From Pseudomonadota bacterium (GTDB taxonomy: Bacteria > Pseudomonadota > Alphaproteobacteria > Acetobacterales > Acetobacteraceae): a stretch of DNA of 54,601 nucleotides. Numbering within the stretch: position 1 is the first letter of the stretch; each line of letters opens with the position of its first letter. The notes beneath the pieces were generated by a model that saw only the letters and a program-made list of their open reading frames with translations, searched no databases and was not told the DNA's origin. The translations under genes and the position numbers were made by a program. Where the stretch lies: positions 1 through 54,601 of the forward strand of contig JAKAWQ010000019.1 of assembly GCA_021816925.1 (NCBI GenBank), written 5' to 3'. Below are positions 1 through 7,778 of the stretch, piece after piece.

Positions 1-300
1 ATTCTAGTCACTACTTTGCGAATCCCCAGCCCACCTGCCGGCTCGTCCCAGCAATTTCAAACGCTTCCAGCCGCCCGCAGCCGTGCCGCCGTCAAAAATC
101 GTCCTTAAAAAATGGAAGTTGGGCTAGTGTCCCGATACCGACGATTTGTCATGCTAAGGAACTTCGGAATCGGGACACTAGGCCGCTCCACATCGTCGTT
201 TGCGCTGGATCAATGCAGGGTGCCGTACCGCCAGAGGAAAATGCCAAACAGTGGAGCCGATGATTCCCGAGCCTTCTCACGCGCAAAGGAGAAAAGTCCG
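1..300. other. no gene recognised apart from the small inverted-repeat element
   Basis: Open frames here are short, overlap one another and carry no recognisable motif. The only structure I can support is the inverted repeat at 125-180. The stretch may be the degenerate edge of a mobile-element insertion. Confidence 0.5.
125..180. repeat. short inverted-repeat element (MITE-like), left copy
   Basis: The arms TAGTGTCCCGAT (125-136) and ATCGGGACACTA (169-180) are perfect inverted repeats around a 32-nt centre with no coding capacity. The right half (160-182) matches 54257-54279 near the other end of the window with one mismatch and in the same orientation. This looks like a small non-autonomous element or a relic of IS ends. 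The parent element is not recognised. Confidence 0.6.
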
Positions 301-501
301 ATGACCTCGAAAGAACTAGTCCTTCGCAAAGCGCATCCCCCAGGTCGTTTGCGGCGGTTTCTGGCCGCCGGCCGGCGCCTGATCCGCGCTGCGTTGCGCC
401 GGCTGCCATTGCGACTTCCGATCGGTTGGACGGCAGGGCTTCAGCCGGTGCTCGTACCGGTGCGCAGCAACCCGCGGCGGCACTTTGAACCGGGTCCGTG
501 A
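301..501 (+). CDS. possible small basic protein, unknown
   Basis: A 66-residue frame starts at ATG 301 behind a good purine-rich ribosome site (AAAGGAG at 286-292). The product is strongly basic, rich in Arg, Pro and Leu, with no cysteine, no membrane segment and no family I recognise. It sits between the left-end repeat and a small membrane-protein gene on the same strand. The ribosome site is the main argument for it. Amino-acid composition of this kind also arises by chance in GC-rich DNA, so it could be spurious. Confidence 0.25.
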   Translation: MTSKELVLRKAHPPGRLRRFLAAGRRLIRAALRRLPLRLPIGWTAGLQPVLVPVRSNPRRHFEPGP

Positions 502-771
502 TCGCCCTGAGCGATGCTCACCCCTTTTCTCTGATACCGGGCGTGCGGAACTGAACACACGCCTCCCGCTCGGTGGTTCCGGCTTCCGTTCTTCCTCCCG
601 GCCCATTGGCCCGCCCTTCCCCGCCCGCGCGGCAATCCTCTCGCCTTGGCCGCCGCCCCGACTTCGTCTACCAAACCGGCACGATGGAGAAGGGGGAACG
701 CGTCGCGCGGTTTCGGAAAGCGAATGACCGGCCTCCTTTGGACGCTGCCTGATCCGTCGCAACGGGGTCGC
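502..771. other. intergenic, nothing recognised
   Basis: Overlapping frames on both strands have the Arg/Pro/Gly-rich composition of antisense noise in GC-rich DNA. No hairpin with a T-run and no clear promoter was seen. Confidence 0.4.
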
Positions 772-1104
772 ATGAGTCGATTCGTCATCTTCGCGCTGCT
801 CACGGCAGCCGCCTGCCTCGAGGTGGGCGGCGATGCTCTCGTGCGCTCCGGATTGCGCAGCCAAGGTGAGCTTCGGTATCTGCTCCTGCTCGCCGGCGCG
901 GCAACGCTCGCGCTCTACGGGATCTCGGTCAATCTCGGTCCTTGGCATTTCGGGCGCGCTCTCGGCGTCTATGTCGCGCTTTTTTTCGTCATCGCGCAGA
1001 TCGTCGATCGTTTCGTCTACGGGATCTCGCCGAAGCCGCCGATCCTGATCGGCGGCGCATTGATCGTTGCCGGGGGTCTGGTGCTGGCGGCGTATCCGGG
1101 CTGA
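772..1104 (+). CDS. small four-helix membrane protein (SMR/YnfA-like)
   Basis: The 110-residue product has four hydrophobic segments at about residues 3-19, 35-51, 61-78 and 89-107, the size and layout of small multidrug-resistance-type and YnfA-type proteins. The VYVALFFVIAQIVDR stretch in helix 3 resembles YnfA, and GG occurs in helix 1. The ribosome site is weak. Its last 88 nt overlap, convergently, the 3' end of the metal ATPase gene on the other strand, so the two transcripts would be mutually antisense there. A role in export of small cationic compounds or metals is inferred from fold and neighbour only. Confidence 0.6.
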   Translation: MSRFVIFALLTAAACLEVGGDALVRSGLRSQGELRYLLLLAGAATLALYGISVNLGPWHFGRALGVYVALFFVIAQIVDRFVYGISPKPPILIGGALIVAGGLVLAAYPG

Positions 1105-2975
1105 CCAGGGAGAATCATCTCGCCCGCGCCGGCCGGCGCGATTTCCGGGGGTTGCCCCTCCGGCCGGCGCGGCCCGCGTAGCGGGTTCAGCAGGCGCGCC
1201 GAATTGGCGAGGATGCCTAAATCGGGCCCGGACTGCGCGGCGGCGGCAAACACGGGCGGCAGTAGCCCGAGGGCAGCGAGCGAAAGCCCGATCAGGTTGT
1301 AGACAATCGTGAAGCCGAGATTGATCCGCACGACGCCCATCGTGCGCCGTGCGATGCGGAAAGATTCGGGGACGAGCCGCCAGTCCTCGCGCATGAGTGC
1401 GATGTGCGCCGCCTCGATCGCGATCGGGCTGCTCGCGGCTCCCATAGCGATCCCGATATCGGCCGCCGCCAGCGCCGGCGCGTCGTTCACGCCGTCTCCC
1501 ACCATGGCGACGACCCGGCCCTCCCGCTGGTGCGCCCGGACGATCGCGATCTTGTCCTCGGGCAGCAAATTCGCGCGCCAGGCAATGCCGAGCCCACCGG
1601 CAAGCGCGGCGGCCGCACGTTCGTTGTCGCCGGTGAGGAGCGCGACGTGGCGGATGCCGAGTGCCTTCAGCTCGGCAAGCGCGGCCGGAACCTCCGGCCG
1701 CAGCCTGTCCTGCGCGGCGAGCACGCCGAGCGCCTGGTCGTCGCGGGCGACGAAGAGCAGCGTTTTGCCCGCTTCCTCGAGCGCGGCCGCGACCGACGGC
1801 GGCGCATGGCCGAGCACGCGGCGGCTGCCGACGGAGATGACGCCCGCCTCCCAGCGCATGCTGACGCCGAGGCCGGGATGGGCCTCGAAGCCCTCCGGTT
1901 CGCCGGGGTGAAGTCCGCGCGCGGCCGCGGCCTCGCGCACCGCCGCGGCGAGCGGATGCTCGGAATGGCGCTCCGCGGTTGCGGCGAGACGGAGCAGGCC
2001 CTCAAGGTCGATCCCTTCCGCCAGCGGCACGATGTCGGTGATGGCGGGCCGGCCGAGGGTAAGCGTGCCGGTCTTGTCGAGCAACACGACGTCCGCCCTG
2101 GCCAAGGCCTCGAGATACCGCCCGCCCTTGATCAGAAGGCCGCGGCGGGCCGCGGCGCCGATCGAGGCGAGCATGGCAACCGGGGTGGCGAGCGCGAAGG
2201 AGCATGAGCAGACGACCATGAGCACGGCGGCCGCGGCGAGCGGGTTGCGGCTGGCGGCGTAGGTGACGAGGGCAAGAGCAGCGACGAAGGGAAGGAACCA
2301 CGCTGCGAAGCGGTCGGCGACGCGCTGCACCGGGGCTTGGTTTCGCCCCGCCTCCTCGACCAGTCGGACCACCCGTCCGAATGTGCTGTCGGCGCCGATC
2401 GCCCGCGCCCGCACGCGGAGGCTGCCCAGGCGGGCGAAGCTCGCAGCGAAGACCTGCGAGCCCGGCCCGGCCTCGACGGGCATGGACTCGCCCGTGATCG
2501 CGGCCTGGTCGATGGTTGCCTGGCCGGAGAGCACCTCGCCATCGACGGGGATCTTCTCGCCGGGCCGAACCAGCACGGTCTCGCCGAGGCGGACCTGGTC
2601 CAGGGAAAGGCTGATCTCGGCGCCCTCGCGCTCCACGCGCGCCGTCTCCGGTGCCAGGGCCGCAAGCTCCCCCAAGGCGCGCCGGGCGCCTGCGGCCGTC
2701 AGTTGTTCGATCCGCTCCGCGAGGCGCATGAAGAACACGACTAGCAGCGCCGCCGCCCACTCGCCGGTTGCAACGGCGGCGAGGAGGCCGATTGTCATCA
2801 AGGTGTGCGAGGTGATTCGGCGGCGGAACCCCGCCCTTACGACGTTGCGGAAGATCGGCCAGCCGCCGAAGCCGATCGCCCCCGCCCAGATCGGCGACGG
2901 GATGACCTTGTCCAGGCGGTCGAACAGCCCGAACCACTCGCCGAGCACGGCGAGCAGCACGACGAGGCCGACCAA
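1017..2975 (-). CDS. heavy-metal translocating P1B-type ATPase, N-terminus frameshifted
   Basis: A P1B ATPase that would pump a soft metal ion out of the cytoplasm. From the TTG at 2975 the frame shows the TGES actuator loop (161-164), the phosphorylation motif DKTGTLT (D300), an SEHPL nucleotide-binding motif (338-342), GDGVNDAP (493-500) and paired membrane segments. The metal site in the sixth helix reads CSC (256-258) where CPC is usual. There is no HMA domain. The TTG start cuts a membrane helix in half. A +1-type frame starting at ATG 3115, overlapping the upstream arsR stop, encodes a Cys-rich N-terminus (CPEPGCGC), so one indel near 3030-3060 appears to separate the two parts. The C-terminus carries an unusual tail of about 60 residues past the normal SxPD...SARLL end. 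The upstream CmtR-like sensor suggests Cd/Pb/Zn efflux. Confidence 0.85.
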   Translation of the reverse strand: MVGLVVLLAVLGEWFGLFDRLDKVIPSPIWAGAIGFGGWPIFRNVVRAGFRRRITSHTLMTIGLLAAVATGEWAAALLVVFFMRLAERIEQLTAAGARRALGELAALAPETARVEREGAEISLSLDQVRLGETVLVRPGEKIPVDGEVLSGQATIDQAAITGESMPVEAGPGSQVFAASFARLGSLRVRARAIGADSTFGRVVRLVEEAGRNQAPVQRVADRFAAWFLPFVAALALVTYAASRNPLAAAAVLMVVCSCSFALATPVAMLASIGAAARRGLLIKGGRYLEALARADVVLLDKTGTLTLGRPAITDIVPLAEGIDLEGLLRLAATAERHSEHPLAAAVREAAAARGLHPGEPEGFEAHPGLGVSMRWEAGVISVGSRRVLGHAPPSVAAALEEAGKTLLFVARDDQALGVLAAQDRLRPEVPAALAELKALGIRHVALLTGDNERAAAALAGGLGIAWRANLLPEDKIAIVRAHQREGRVVAMVGDGVNDAPALAAADIGIAMGAASSPIAIEAAHIALMREDWRLVPESFRIARRTMGVVRINLGFTIVYNLIGLSLAALGLLPPVFAAAAQSGPDLGILANSARLLNPLRGPRRPEGQPPEIAPAGAGEMILPGQPGYAASTRPPATINAPPIRIGGFGEIP

Positions 2976-3108
2976 AACTCCAAAGCCGATGAGGAGAGCG
3001 CCGGAAAACCGTGCCAGGCGTCCCTCCGCCGGCTTCGCGCCCGCGCGCCCTCCGCGGGCACGGCACTACAACCGCAGCCGGGTTCGGGACAGGCCGGAGC
3101 AGGGTCGT

Positions 3109-3507
3109 TCAGCATGGCTCGTCCCCATCAGTGATACGGGTGCAGGCCAGCACGCCGCGTGCCGCGTCCGCCAGAAGCCCCTCGGCGAGGCGAAGCAGCG
3201 TCTCGACCCGCGGATCGCTCAGCCGGTAGCGGACGAAGCGGCCTTCCTGGTCACGCCGGACGAGCCCGCAGTCATAGAGGCAGCCGAGATGGTTGGAGAC
3301 GTTAGACTGTGTAAGGCCGGTTGCCGCAACGATTTCGCCGACGCTGCGGGAGCCGGAGCGCAGCGCTTCCAGGATCGAGAGGCGGGAGGGGTCGGAAAGG
3401 CCGCGACAGAGCTTGGCCATGGCCTCGGCCTTTCGGCGCAGCGCCTGGGGCCCGGCCGGCGCTGGCCTCGCCGCCGGAGCAGGCAGAAACATTGCTTGAT
3501 CAATCAT
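3109..3507 (-). CDS. ArsR/SmtB-family metal sensor, CmtR-like
   Basis: A winged-helix repressor of 132 residues, with the recognition region about 55-80 (LTQSNVSNHL). Cys76 and Cys80 (CLYDC) in the recognition helix plus Cys122 near the C-terminus reproduce the spacing of the CmtR Cd(II)/Pb(II) sensor (Cys57, Cys61, Cys102). It should repress its own operon and release DNA on binding metal. The stop overlaps an ATG that begins the Cys-rich N-terminus of the downstream metal ATPase, so the pair is a sensor-pump operon. The start at ATG 3507 lies only about 7 nt from a predicted -10, so the mRNA may be leaderless. Confidence 0.85.
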   Translation of the reverse strand: MIDQAMFLPAPAARPAPAGPQALRRKAEAMAKLCRGLSDPSRLSILEALRSGSRSVGEIVAATGLTQSNVSNHLGCLYDCGLVRRDQEGRFVRYRLSDPRVETLLRLAEGLLADAARGVLACTRITDGDEPC

Positions 3508-3513
3508 AAAATC

Positions 3514-3542
3514 AGGTTAGCACGCGCTGATATGATGGGCAA
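3514..3542 (-). promoter_or_regulatory. predicted promoter of the CmtR-like/ATPase operon
   Basis: Read on the minus strand, TTGCCC (3537-3542) and TAACCT (3514-3519) are separated by 17 nt and lie just upstream of the repressor start codon. The direct repeat TCATAT occurs twice in the surrounding AT-rich patch. Assignment rests on consensus similarity only. Confidence 0.45.
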
Positions 3543-3610
3543 CTCTATATGAGCGCAGGGGGCAGTTCTGCACGGGAACATTGACCCGCGTCGGCACACG
3601 ACGGATGCGC

Positions 3611-4432
3611 CTACCCCCCACTTTCGATCTCAAGCCCCCGGCGCGCAAGGAAGCGGCTGGCCGGCGCGAGGCAGGCACGGGCGAGAGCGGCGCGGGCGGG
3701 GTTGCGGCGGACGGCACAAGCCAGCGCCTCGGGCCGGGCGAGGCCTGCCGTGCGGTAGAGTGCCGGCGCGGGGTGGAAGCAGGCAGCAAGGAACTGGCGG
3801 GTGAGCGGGCGGAGCAGCGCGCCAGCAAGAGGATGCGGTCGGGCGGGCAGGGTTTCGGCGAGGCGGCGGCGGGCGAGCGCGACGTGGCGGACCTCGTCGG
3901 CGAGATGCAGTGCGGCGATCTCGCCGACCGCCCGGGGTAGCGCCGGGGAGTGCCGAATGCGCCGTGTGAGTTCGACCGCGACGGTCTCGCCGATCAGCAC
4001 CGCGGCCCAGAAGAGCCCGGAGCCCGTCGGCACCAGCCGGGCGAAGGCAGCGGCCAGGAGCGGACGTCGCGGCCGGATCCGTGGCAGGGTTGCGGAGGCG
4101 TTGTCGAAAAGCTTCAGGAACATGAGACTGTGGCCAGCTTCCTCGCGCAGTTCCTCAAGTTCCATGGCATAGCCGCGCGCACCGCCGGCGAAACTGCGCG
4201 GCGCGGCGCGGCCGAGATGGCCGAGCAGGTGCGATTCGAGCCAGAGCCCGAGGTCGGCCATGGCGAGGAACTCGGCCTGCGAGAGCCGGCGGCGCTCGGC
4301 GGGCGAAAGCGCCGCCCATTCCGGAAGGCCGGCGAGCGAGACGAGATCGTCCGGCAGCCAGGGCAGCGCCGGATCGAGCGTCTCCCAGGCGATTGCAGTG
4401 ACCGGGTCGCGATAAGGGCGGGCGGCAGGCAT
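3611..4432 (-). CDS. AurF-like diiron (ferritin-like) oxygenase family protein
   Basis: A 273-residue helical protein with the ligand pattern of a diiron carboxylate enzyme: Glu66 (WLE), Glu98 with His101 (EEAGH), Glu149/Glu154 (GETVAVE) and Glu180 with His183 (DEVRH). This matches the E...ExxH...E...ExxH arrangement of AurF-type N-oxygenases, although no substrate can be read from it. No signal peptide. The start at ATG 4432 is 1 nt from the stop of the upstream epimerase gene, so it is probably translationally coupled. It is the last gene of the long minus-strand unit that begins with the sHdr genes. Its oxidation role (amine, sulfur compound or other) is open. Confidence 0.7.
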   Translation of the reverse strand: MPAARPYRDPVTAIAWETLDPALPWLPDDLVSLAGLPEWAALSPAERRRLSQAEFLAMADLGLWLESHLLGHLGRAAPRSFAGGARGYAMELEELREEAGHSLMFLKLFDNASATLPRIRPRRPLLAAAFARLVPTGSGLFWAAVLIGETVAVELTRRIRHSPALPRAVGEIAALHLADEVRHVALARRRLAETLPARPHPLAGALLRPLTRQFLAACFHPAPALYRTAGLARPEALACAVRRNPARAALARACLAPASRFLARRGLEIESGG

Positions 4433-4433
4433 T

Positions 4434-5366
4434 TCAGGCGCGGAGCGCCGCGAGGCAGTCGGCAACGCTCCGCTCGGCCCGCCAAGCGAGGCGTTCGGCG
4501 GCGCGCGTCGTTGCGATCACCGGAGGATGGGCAAAGCCCGTGAGCCAGCCTGCATCGCCGAAGCGGCCGGTGAGGCGGGCGAGCGCGCGCTGCGCACGGT
4601 CGAGCGGCCCGAGCGGGAGGACGAGGCGGAAGCGGCCGTCGCCCGCGGCGAATTCGCGCCACGGGAGCGGCTCCTCGGCGGCGATGTTGTAGATACCCGG
4701 CGGGCCCGCGAGCGCGGCAAGGAAGGCGCGCGCGGCGTCCTCCTCGTGCAGGCATTGCAGCCGCGCCGCCGGCGCGTGTGGCAGCGCCCGGCCGCGCGCG
4801 ATCGCGTTGAGGAGCGGCTGGGACGAGGGTCCGACGATCGGGGCGAGCCGAAGGCGCGTGATGCCGAGCGCGGGATGGGCCGGGGCGAAAGCATCGAGCC
4901 AGTCTTCGATGGCGGCTTTGTCCTCGGCATAGGCGAAGCCGGGAAGCGGCCGGCGCGGCCATTCTTCGCGGATGGCGGCGGGAAGGTCCGGCCCTGCGCC
5001 ATAGACGGCGACGCTGCCGGCCACGACGACGCGCCGCACGCCGGCCTTGGCAGAGGCGACGGCAAGGCGCGCCGTGCCTTCGCGGTTGACGCGCCGGGCG
5101 CCCCCGGAGCGCTCCTCACTCGAGGGAAAAAGAACGAAGGCGAGGTGGATTACCGCATCGACGCCGGCAAGCAGCCGCGGCAGATCGGCCTCCATCAAAT
5201 CGGTCACGACCGGGGTCAGTCGAGGATGGGAAAGCGCCGGCCGGCGGCGATCGAGCGCCACGACCGCAGTGACGTCGGGTGCGGCGAGAAGGCGTGGCAG
5301 AAGCACGCGCCCGAGGTGTCCGGCCGCGCCGGTCACGAGCACGCGGCGGTGCCGCTCTTCCGTCAT
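4434..5366 (-). CDS. NAD-dependent epimerase/dehydratase (extended SDR)
   Basis: A 310-residue extended short-chain dehydrogenase. The Rossmann motif GAAGHLG lies at about 13-19 and the catalytic YxxxK as YAEDK mid-protein. The sequence continues with a variable substrate-binding C-terminal half. The start at ATG 5366 overlaps the stop of the upstream luciferase-like gene as ATGA, and its own stop is 1 nt from the next gene, so the three enzymes are coupled. Substrate unknown. The position between a flavin oxidoreductase and a diiron protein suggests a multistep oxidation of one compound. Confidence 0.8.
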   Translation of the reverse strand: MTEERHRRVLVTGAAGHLGRVLLPRLLAAPDVTAVVALDRRRPALSHPRLTPVVTDLMEADLPRLLAGVDAVIHLAFVLFPSSEERSGGARRVNREGTARLAVASAKAGVRRVVVAGSVAVYGAGPDLPAAIREEWPRRPLPGFAYAEDKAAIEDWLDAFAPAHPALGITRLRLAPIVGPSSQPLLNAIARGRALPHAPAARLQCLHEEDAARAFLAALAGPPGIYNIAAEEPLPWREFAAGDGRFRLVLPLGPLDRAQRALARLTGRFGDAGWLTGFAHPPVIATTRAAERLAWRAERSVADCLAALRA

Positions 5367-6433
5367 GGCTGGGGCAGGAGGTGGCGCGCCATCAGCGCCA
5401 TCGAGCGCCGCACCACCGCGCTCGGCAGCGCGCCGGCGCCGATGGCGCAAAGCAGCCGGTCGATCCCGGCGCGGCGGAAGGCGGCGAAGCGCCGCGCGCA
5501 CCCCGCTGGATCGCCCACCACCACCAAGCCAAGCCGCTCGAGCATCGGCAGGCTCACCGCGCGCTCCAGTAGCCCCGCAAGCCGCCGAAACCGGTGATAG
5601 TATTCGTAGCTTGCCTGCATCCCTCGCAGCACCGGACGGGCCTCCTCGATGAGGCGCCGGTAGAACCACGTGAAGGCCTCCGCACCGAGGCGGCGCGCCT
5701 CGGCCGCGTCTTCGAGGCAGAGCACGCCCAACGCCAGCGCGACGCGCGGGTTGCGCCCTTCAGCCGGCGGACCGGTTCCATGCGCCACGCGGAACGTCCG
5801 CCGATAGCGCGCGATGTCCTGGCGGATCATGAACCAGGGCTTGAACGGGCCCGCGAGAAGGCCGAGCCCCTGCTCCGCCGCCCAGGCCACGCTCTCGGGG
5901 CTGATCGCGGCGAGCCAGAGCGGCGGGTGCGGACGTTGCAGCGGACGCGGCAGGACGCTGACGCCGCCGAGATCGTGGAACGGCCCGCGCTCCGCGATCG
6001 GTCCCACCGCCGCGGCGCGCAGCACCGCCAGCCCCTCGGCCAACCGTGCCCGGCTCTCCTCGGGTCTCGCGCCGAAGATCGCGTACTCGGCCGCCGAGAA
6101 GCCGCGCCCAAGCCCAAGCTCGAGCCGTCCGCCCGAAAGAACGTCGAGCGTTGCCGCGCGCTCGGCGACGCGCAGCGGATGATGGCACGGCGCCACGACC
6201 ACCGCATGGCCGAGGCGAATTCGGCTCGTACGCTGGCTCACCGCGGCGAGAAAGAGATCCGGCGCGGTCGCATGCGAATACCCGGGCGCGAGATGGTGCT
6301 CGACGAGCCAGGCGCAGCCGAACCCGAGCGTGTCGGCAAGCGCGATCTCCTCGAGCGTTTCGCGATACACCTCCGCCTCTCCGGCGGCGCGAGCGGGCGG
6401 AACGGCAAGCTCGTAGAAGAGATCGATCTGCAT
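5363..6433 (-). CDS. luciferase-like (LLM class) flavin-dependent oxidoreductase
   Basis: A 356-residue TIM-barrel flavoprotein of the bacterial luciferase family. The N-terminal strand is followed by the family signature around residues 30-110 (GFGCAWLVEHH, then RIRLGHAVVVAP and ERAATLDVLSGGRLELGLGRG). Relatives use reduced flavin to oxygenate aldehydes, sulfonates or sulfides. The gene starts 30 nt after the tusA stop on the same strand and overlaps the SDR gene. No flavin reductase is adjacent. I infer it may process an organosulfur compound that feeds the sHdr pathway. Family membership is clear, substrate is not. Confidence 0.85.
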   Translation of the reverse strand: MQIDLFYELAVPPARAAGEAEVYRETLEEIALADTLGFGCAWLVEHHLAPGYSHATAPDLFLAAVSQRTSRIRLGHAVVVAPCHHPLRVAERAATLDVLSGGRLELGLGRGFSAAEYAIFGARPEESRARLAEGLAVLRAAAVGPIAERGPFHDLGGVSVLPRPLQRPHPPLWLAAISPESVAWAAEQGLGLLAGPFKPWFMIRQDIARYRRTFRVAHGTGPPAEGRNPRVALALGVLCLEDAAEARRLGAEAFTWFYRRLIEEARPVLRGMQASYEYYHRFRRLAGLLERAVSLPMLERLGLVVVGDPAGCARRFAAFRRAGIDRLLCAIGAGALPSAVVRRSMALMARHLLPQP

Positions 6434-6463
6434 GCCGCGAGCGGGCCGCGCCGGGGCGGCGGC

Positions 6464-6691
6464 TCAGGCGGTGCGGCGAATGAGGAATGTGTAAACGCCA
6501 CCCGCGGATTTCGATTCCACAAGCTCATTGCCGGTGGTCCGGCAGAAGGCTTCAAAATCCTGCACCGCGCCGGGGTCGGTCGCCAGCACCTCGAGCGTCC
6601 CGCCCGTTGGCACGCTGTTGAGCGCCTTCTTGGCGCGCAAAATCGGCAGCGGGCAGTTGAGCCCTTTCGCGTCCAGAACCTGATCTGCCAT
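6464..6691 (-). CDS. tusA: TusA sulfur carrier protein
   Basis: A 75-residue protein with the TusA/SirA fold and the CPLP motif near residue 13, whose cysteine carries sulfane sulfur as a persulfide. In sulfur oxidisers TusA exchanges sulfur with DsrE-type proteins and supplies the cytoplasmic oxidation machinery. It lies 54 nt after dsrE3 and in the same orientation as the sHdr genes, so it is assigned to sulfur oxidation rather than tRNA thiolation. Confidence 0.95.
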   Translation of the reverse strand: MADQVLDAKGLNCPLPILRAKKALNSVPTGGTLEVLATDPGAVQDFEAFCRTTGNELVESKSAGGVYTFLIRRTA

Positions 6692-6745
6692 CGTGTCGCT
6701 CCCATCATGCTGCTAGGGTGAAACGCGCAGGCCCCGCCGCGCGTT

Positions 6746-7279
6746 TCAGATGTAGAGATTGATGTCCGAACGTGTCGCGGCCTCGATATAGGTCGCCGCA
6801 CCCCCAAGCACCGGCCCTTCGATGAGATCTTCGAGCCTGTACTCGAAAAGATCCATCGTCATCTGGCAGGCGATCATCTTCACCTCGGCCTCGATGGCAA
6901 GCGCCCGCAGCTCCTCGATGGACGCAACACCCTTGCGCTTGATGAGGTTCTTCATCATCACGGTGGCAAGTCCGCCCACCCCCGGCAGCGCCGAGAGCAG
7001 GTTGGGCATCGCCACGTGCATTCCCGCCAGCGGCATTTTCATCGCCGGATTGCCGAGCGTGCTGATGCCGAGATCAAGCTTCTTTTTCAAAAGCGTGAGC
7101 CCGTAGAAGGTGAAGAACATCGTCACTTCGAGCCCCATCGCCGCGGCCGTGGTGGCGAGGATGAATGGCGGATAGGCCCAGTCGAGCGTTCCCTTGGTGA
7201 CGATCAGGGACATGCTCTTGACGTTCGCTCGCTCGGCAGGTGCGGCGGCAGGGGTGGTCATGGTTGCGGTTTCGCTCAT
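6746..7279 (-). CDS. dsrE3: DsrE3-type sulfurtransferase
   Basis: A 177-residue DsrE/DsrF/DrsH-like protein. The only cysteine is Cys138 in IACQMTMDLF, the usual position of the persulfide-carrying residue in DsrE2/DsrE3 proteins. An alanine-rich N-terminal stretch of about 18 residues precedes the fold. There is no convincing transmembrane pair, which argues for the soluble DsrE3 type over DsrE2. Set between lbpA and tusA, it should hand sulfur to or from TusA before oxidation by sHdr. The exact DsrE3 subtype needs a tree. Confidence 0.88.
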   Translation of the reverse strand: MSETATMTTPAAAPAERANVKSMSLIVTKGTLDWAYPPFILATTAAAMGLEVTMFFTFYGLTLLKKKLDLGISTLGNPAMKMPLAGMHVAMPNLLSALPGVGGLATVMMKNLIKRKGVASIEELRALAIEAEVKMIACQMTMDLFEYRLEDLIEGPVLGGAATYIEAATRSDINLYI

Positions 7280-7311
7280 CGAACGATCCTTATCTCAGGC
7301 GGGAACCTTGC

Positions 7312-7752
7312 CTACGCACAACCGGCAAAACCGTCGGCCGCCATCTTGGCCTCGTAGGGCGCCGCGACCGCGCTGCCCGGGACGAGGCTCTGCCGCGCGC
7401 TCTCCCACGCAGCCGGGCGGAGCTTGACGAGCCAGCCCTCGCCGTAGGGATCGGAGTTGGCAAGCCGCGGGGTGGAGGTCATCGCGTCGTTGACCGCCAC
7501 CACCTCCGCATCGAACGCGATCTTGGCCGGGCCGACCCACTTGCCCGACTCGATGGTGGCGCAGGACTTGCCGGCCTGCACCGCGCGCCCGGGCTTGCGC
7601 GGGGTAAAGGCGACAAGCTGGCCCGCCATCGCGGCAGCCACGGTCGTCATGCCGATCGTCACGGTGCCGTCCGCGTTGTCGCGATACCAGATGTTGTTCT
7701 CGACATCGTAGAGCAGGTCGTCAGGCAGGTTGCAGCCCCGGACAATGGGCAT
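7312..7752 (-). CDS. lbpA: lipoate-binding protein LbpA (GcvH-like) of the sHdr system
   Basis: A 146-residue GcvH-like lipoyl-domain protein. The modified lysine is Lys71 in IESGKWVGP, the LbpA signature that differs from glycine-cleavage GcvH (ESVK). It carries a lipoyl arm thought to serve as the sulfur-binding or redox cofactor of sHdr-based oxidation. It is followed after 32 nt by dsrE3. A 179-nt gap on its upstream side, mostly filled by an IS-end-like element, separates it from the hdr genes. No glycine-cleavage genes are near, which supports the sulfur role. The adjacent lipS/sLpl genes supply its cofactor. Confidence 0.94.
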   Translation of the reverse strand: MPIVRGCNLPDDLLYDVENNIWYRDNADGTVTIGMTTVAAAMAGQLVAFTPRKPGRAVQAGKSCATIESGKWVGPAKIAFDAEVVAVNDAMTSTPRLANSDPYGEGWLVKLRPAAWESARQSLVPGSAVAAPYEAKMAADGFAGCA

Positions 7753-7778
7753 CGGCGGTCTCTCTCCCGGTTTGTTTC

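Noticed and set aside
489-545. Weak resemblance between 489-545 and 3080-3150
   Set aside because: Only scattered matches between two GC-rich segments; no continuous repeat.
2263-3552. Long plus-strand open frame opposite the metal ATPase and arsR
   Set aside because: Arg/Pro/Ala-rich with no motif; lies entirely antisense to two genes with clear family motifs. Typical GC-rich shadow frame.
7312-7752. Glycine-cleavage GcvH assignment for the lipoyl protein
   Set aside because: Lysine context is ESGKWVGP, and it lies with hdr, dsrE3, tusA and lipS genes; no gcvT or gcvP near.
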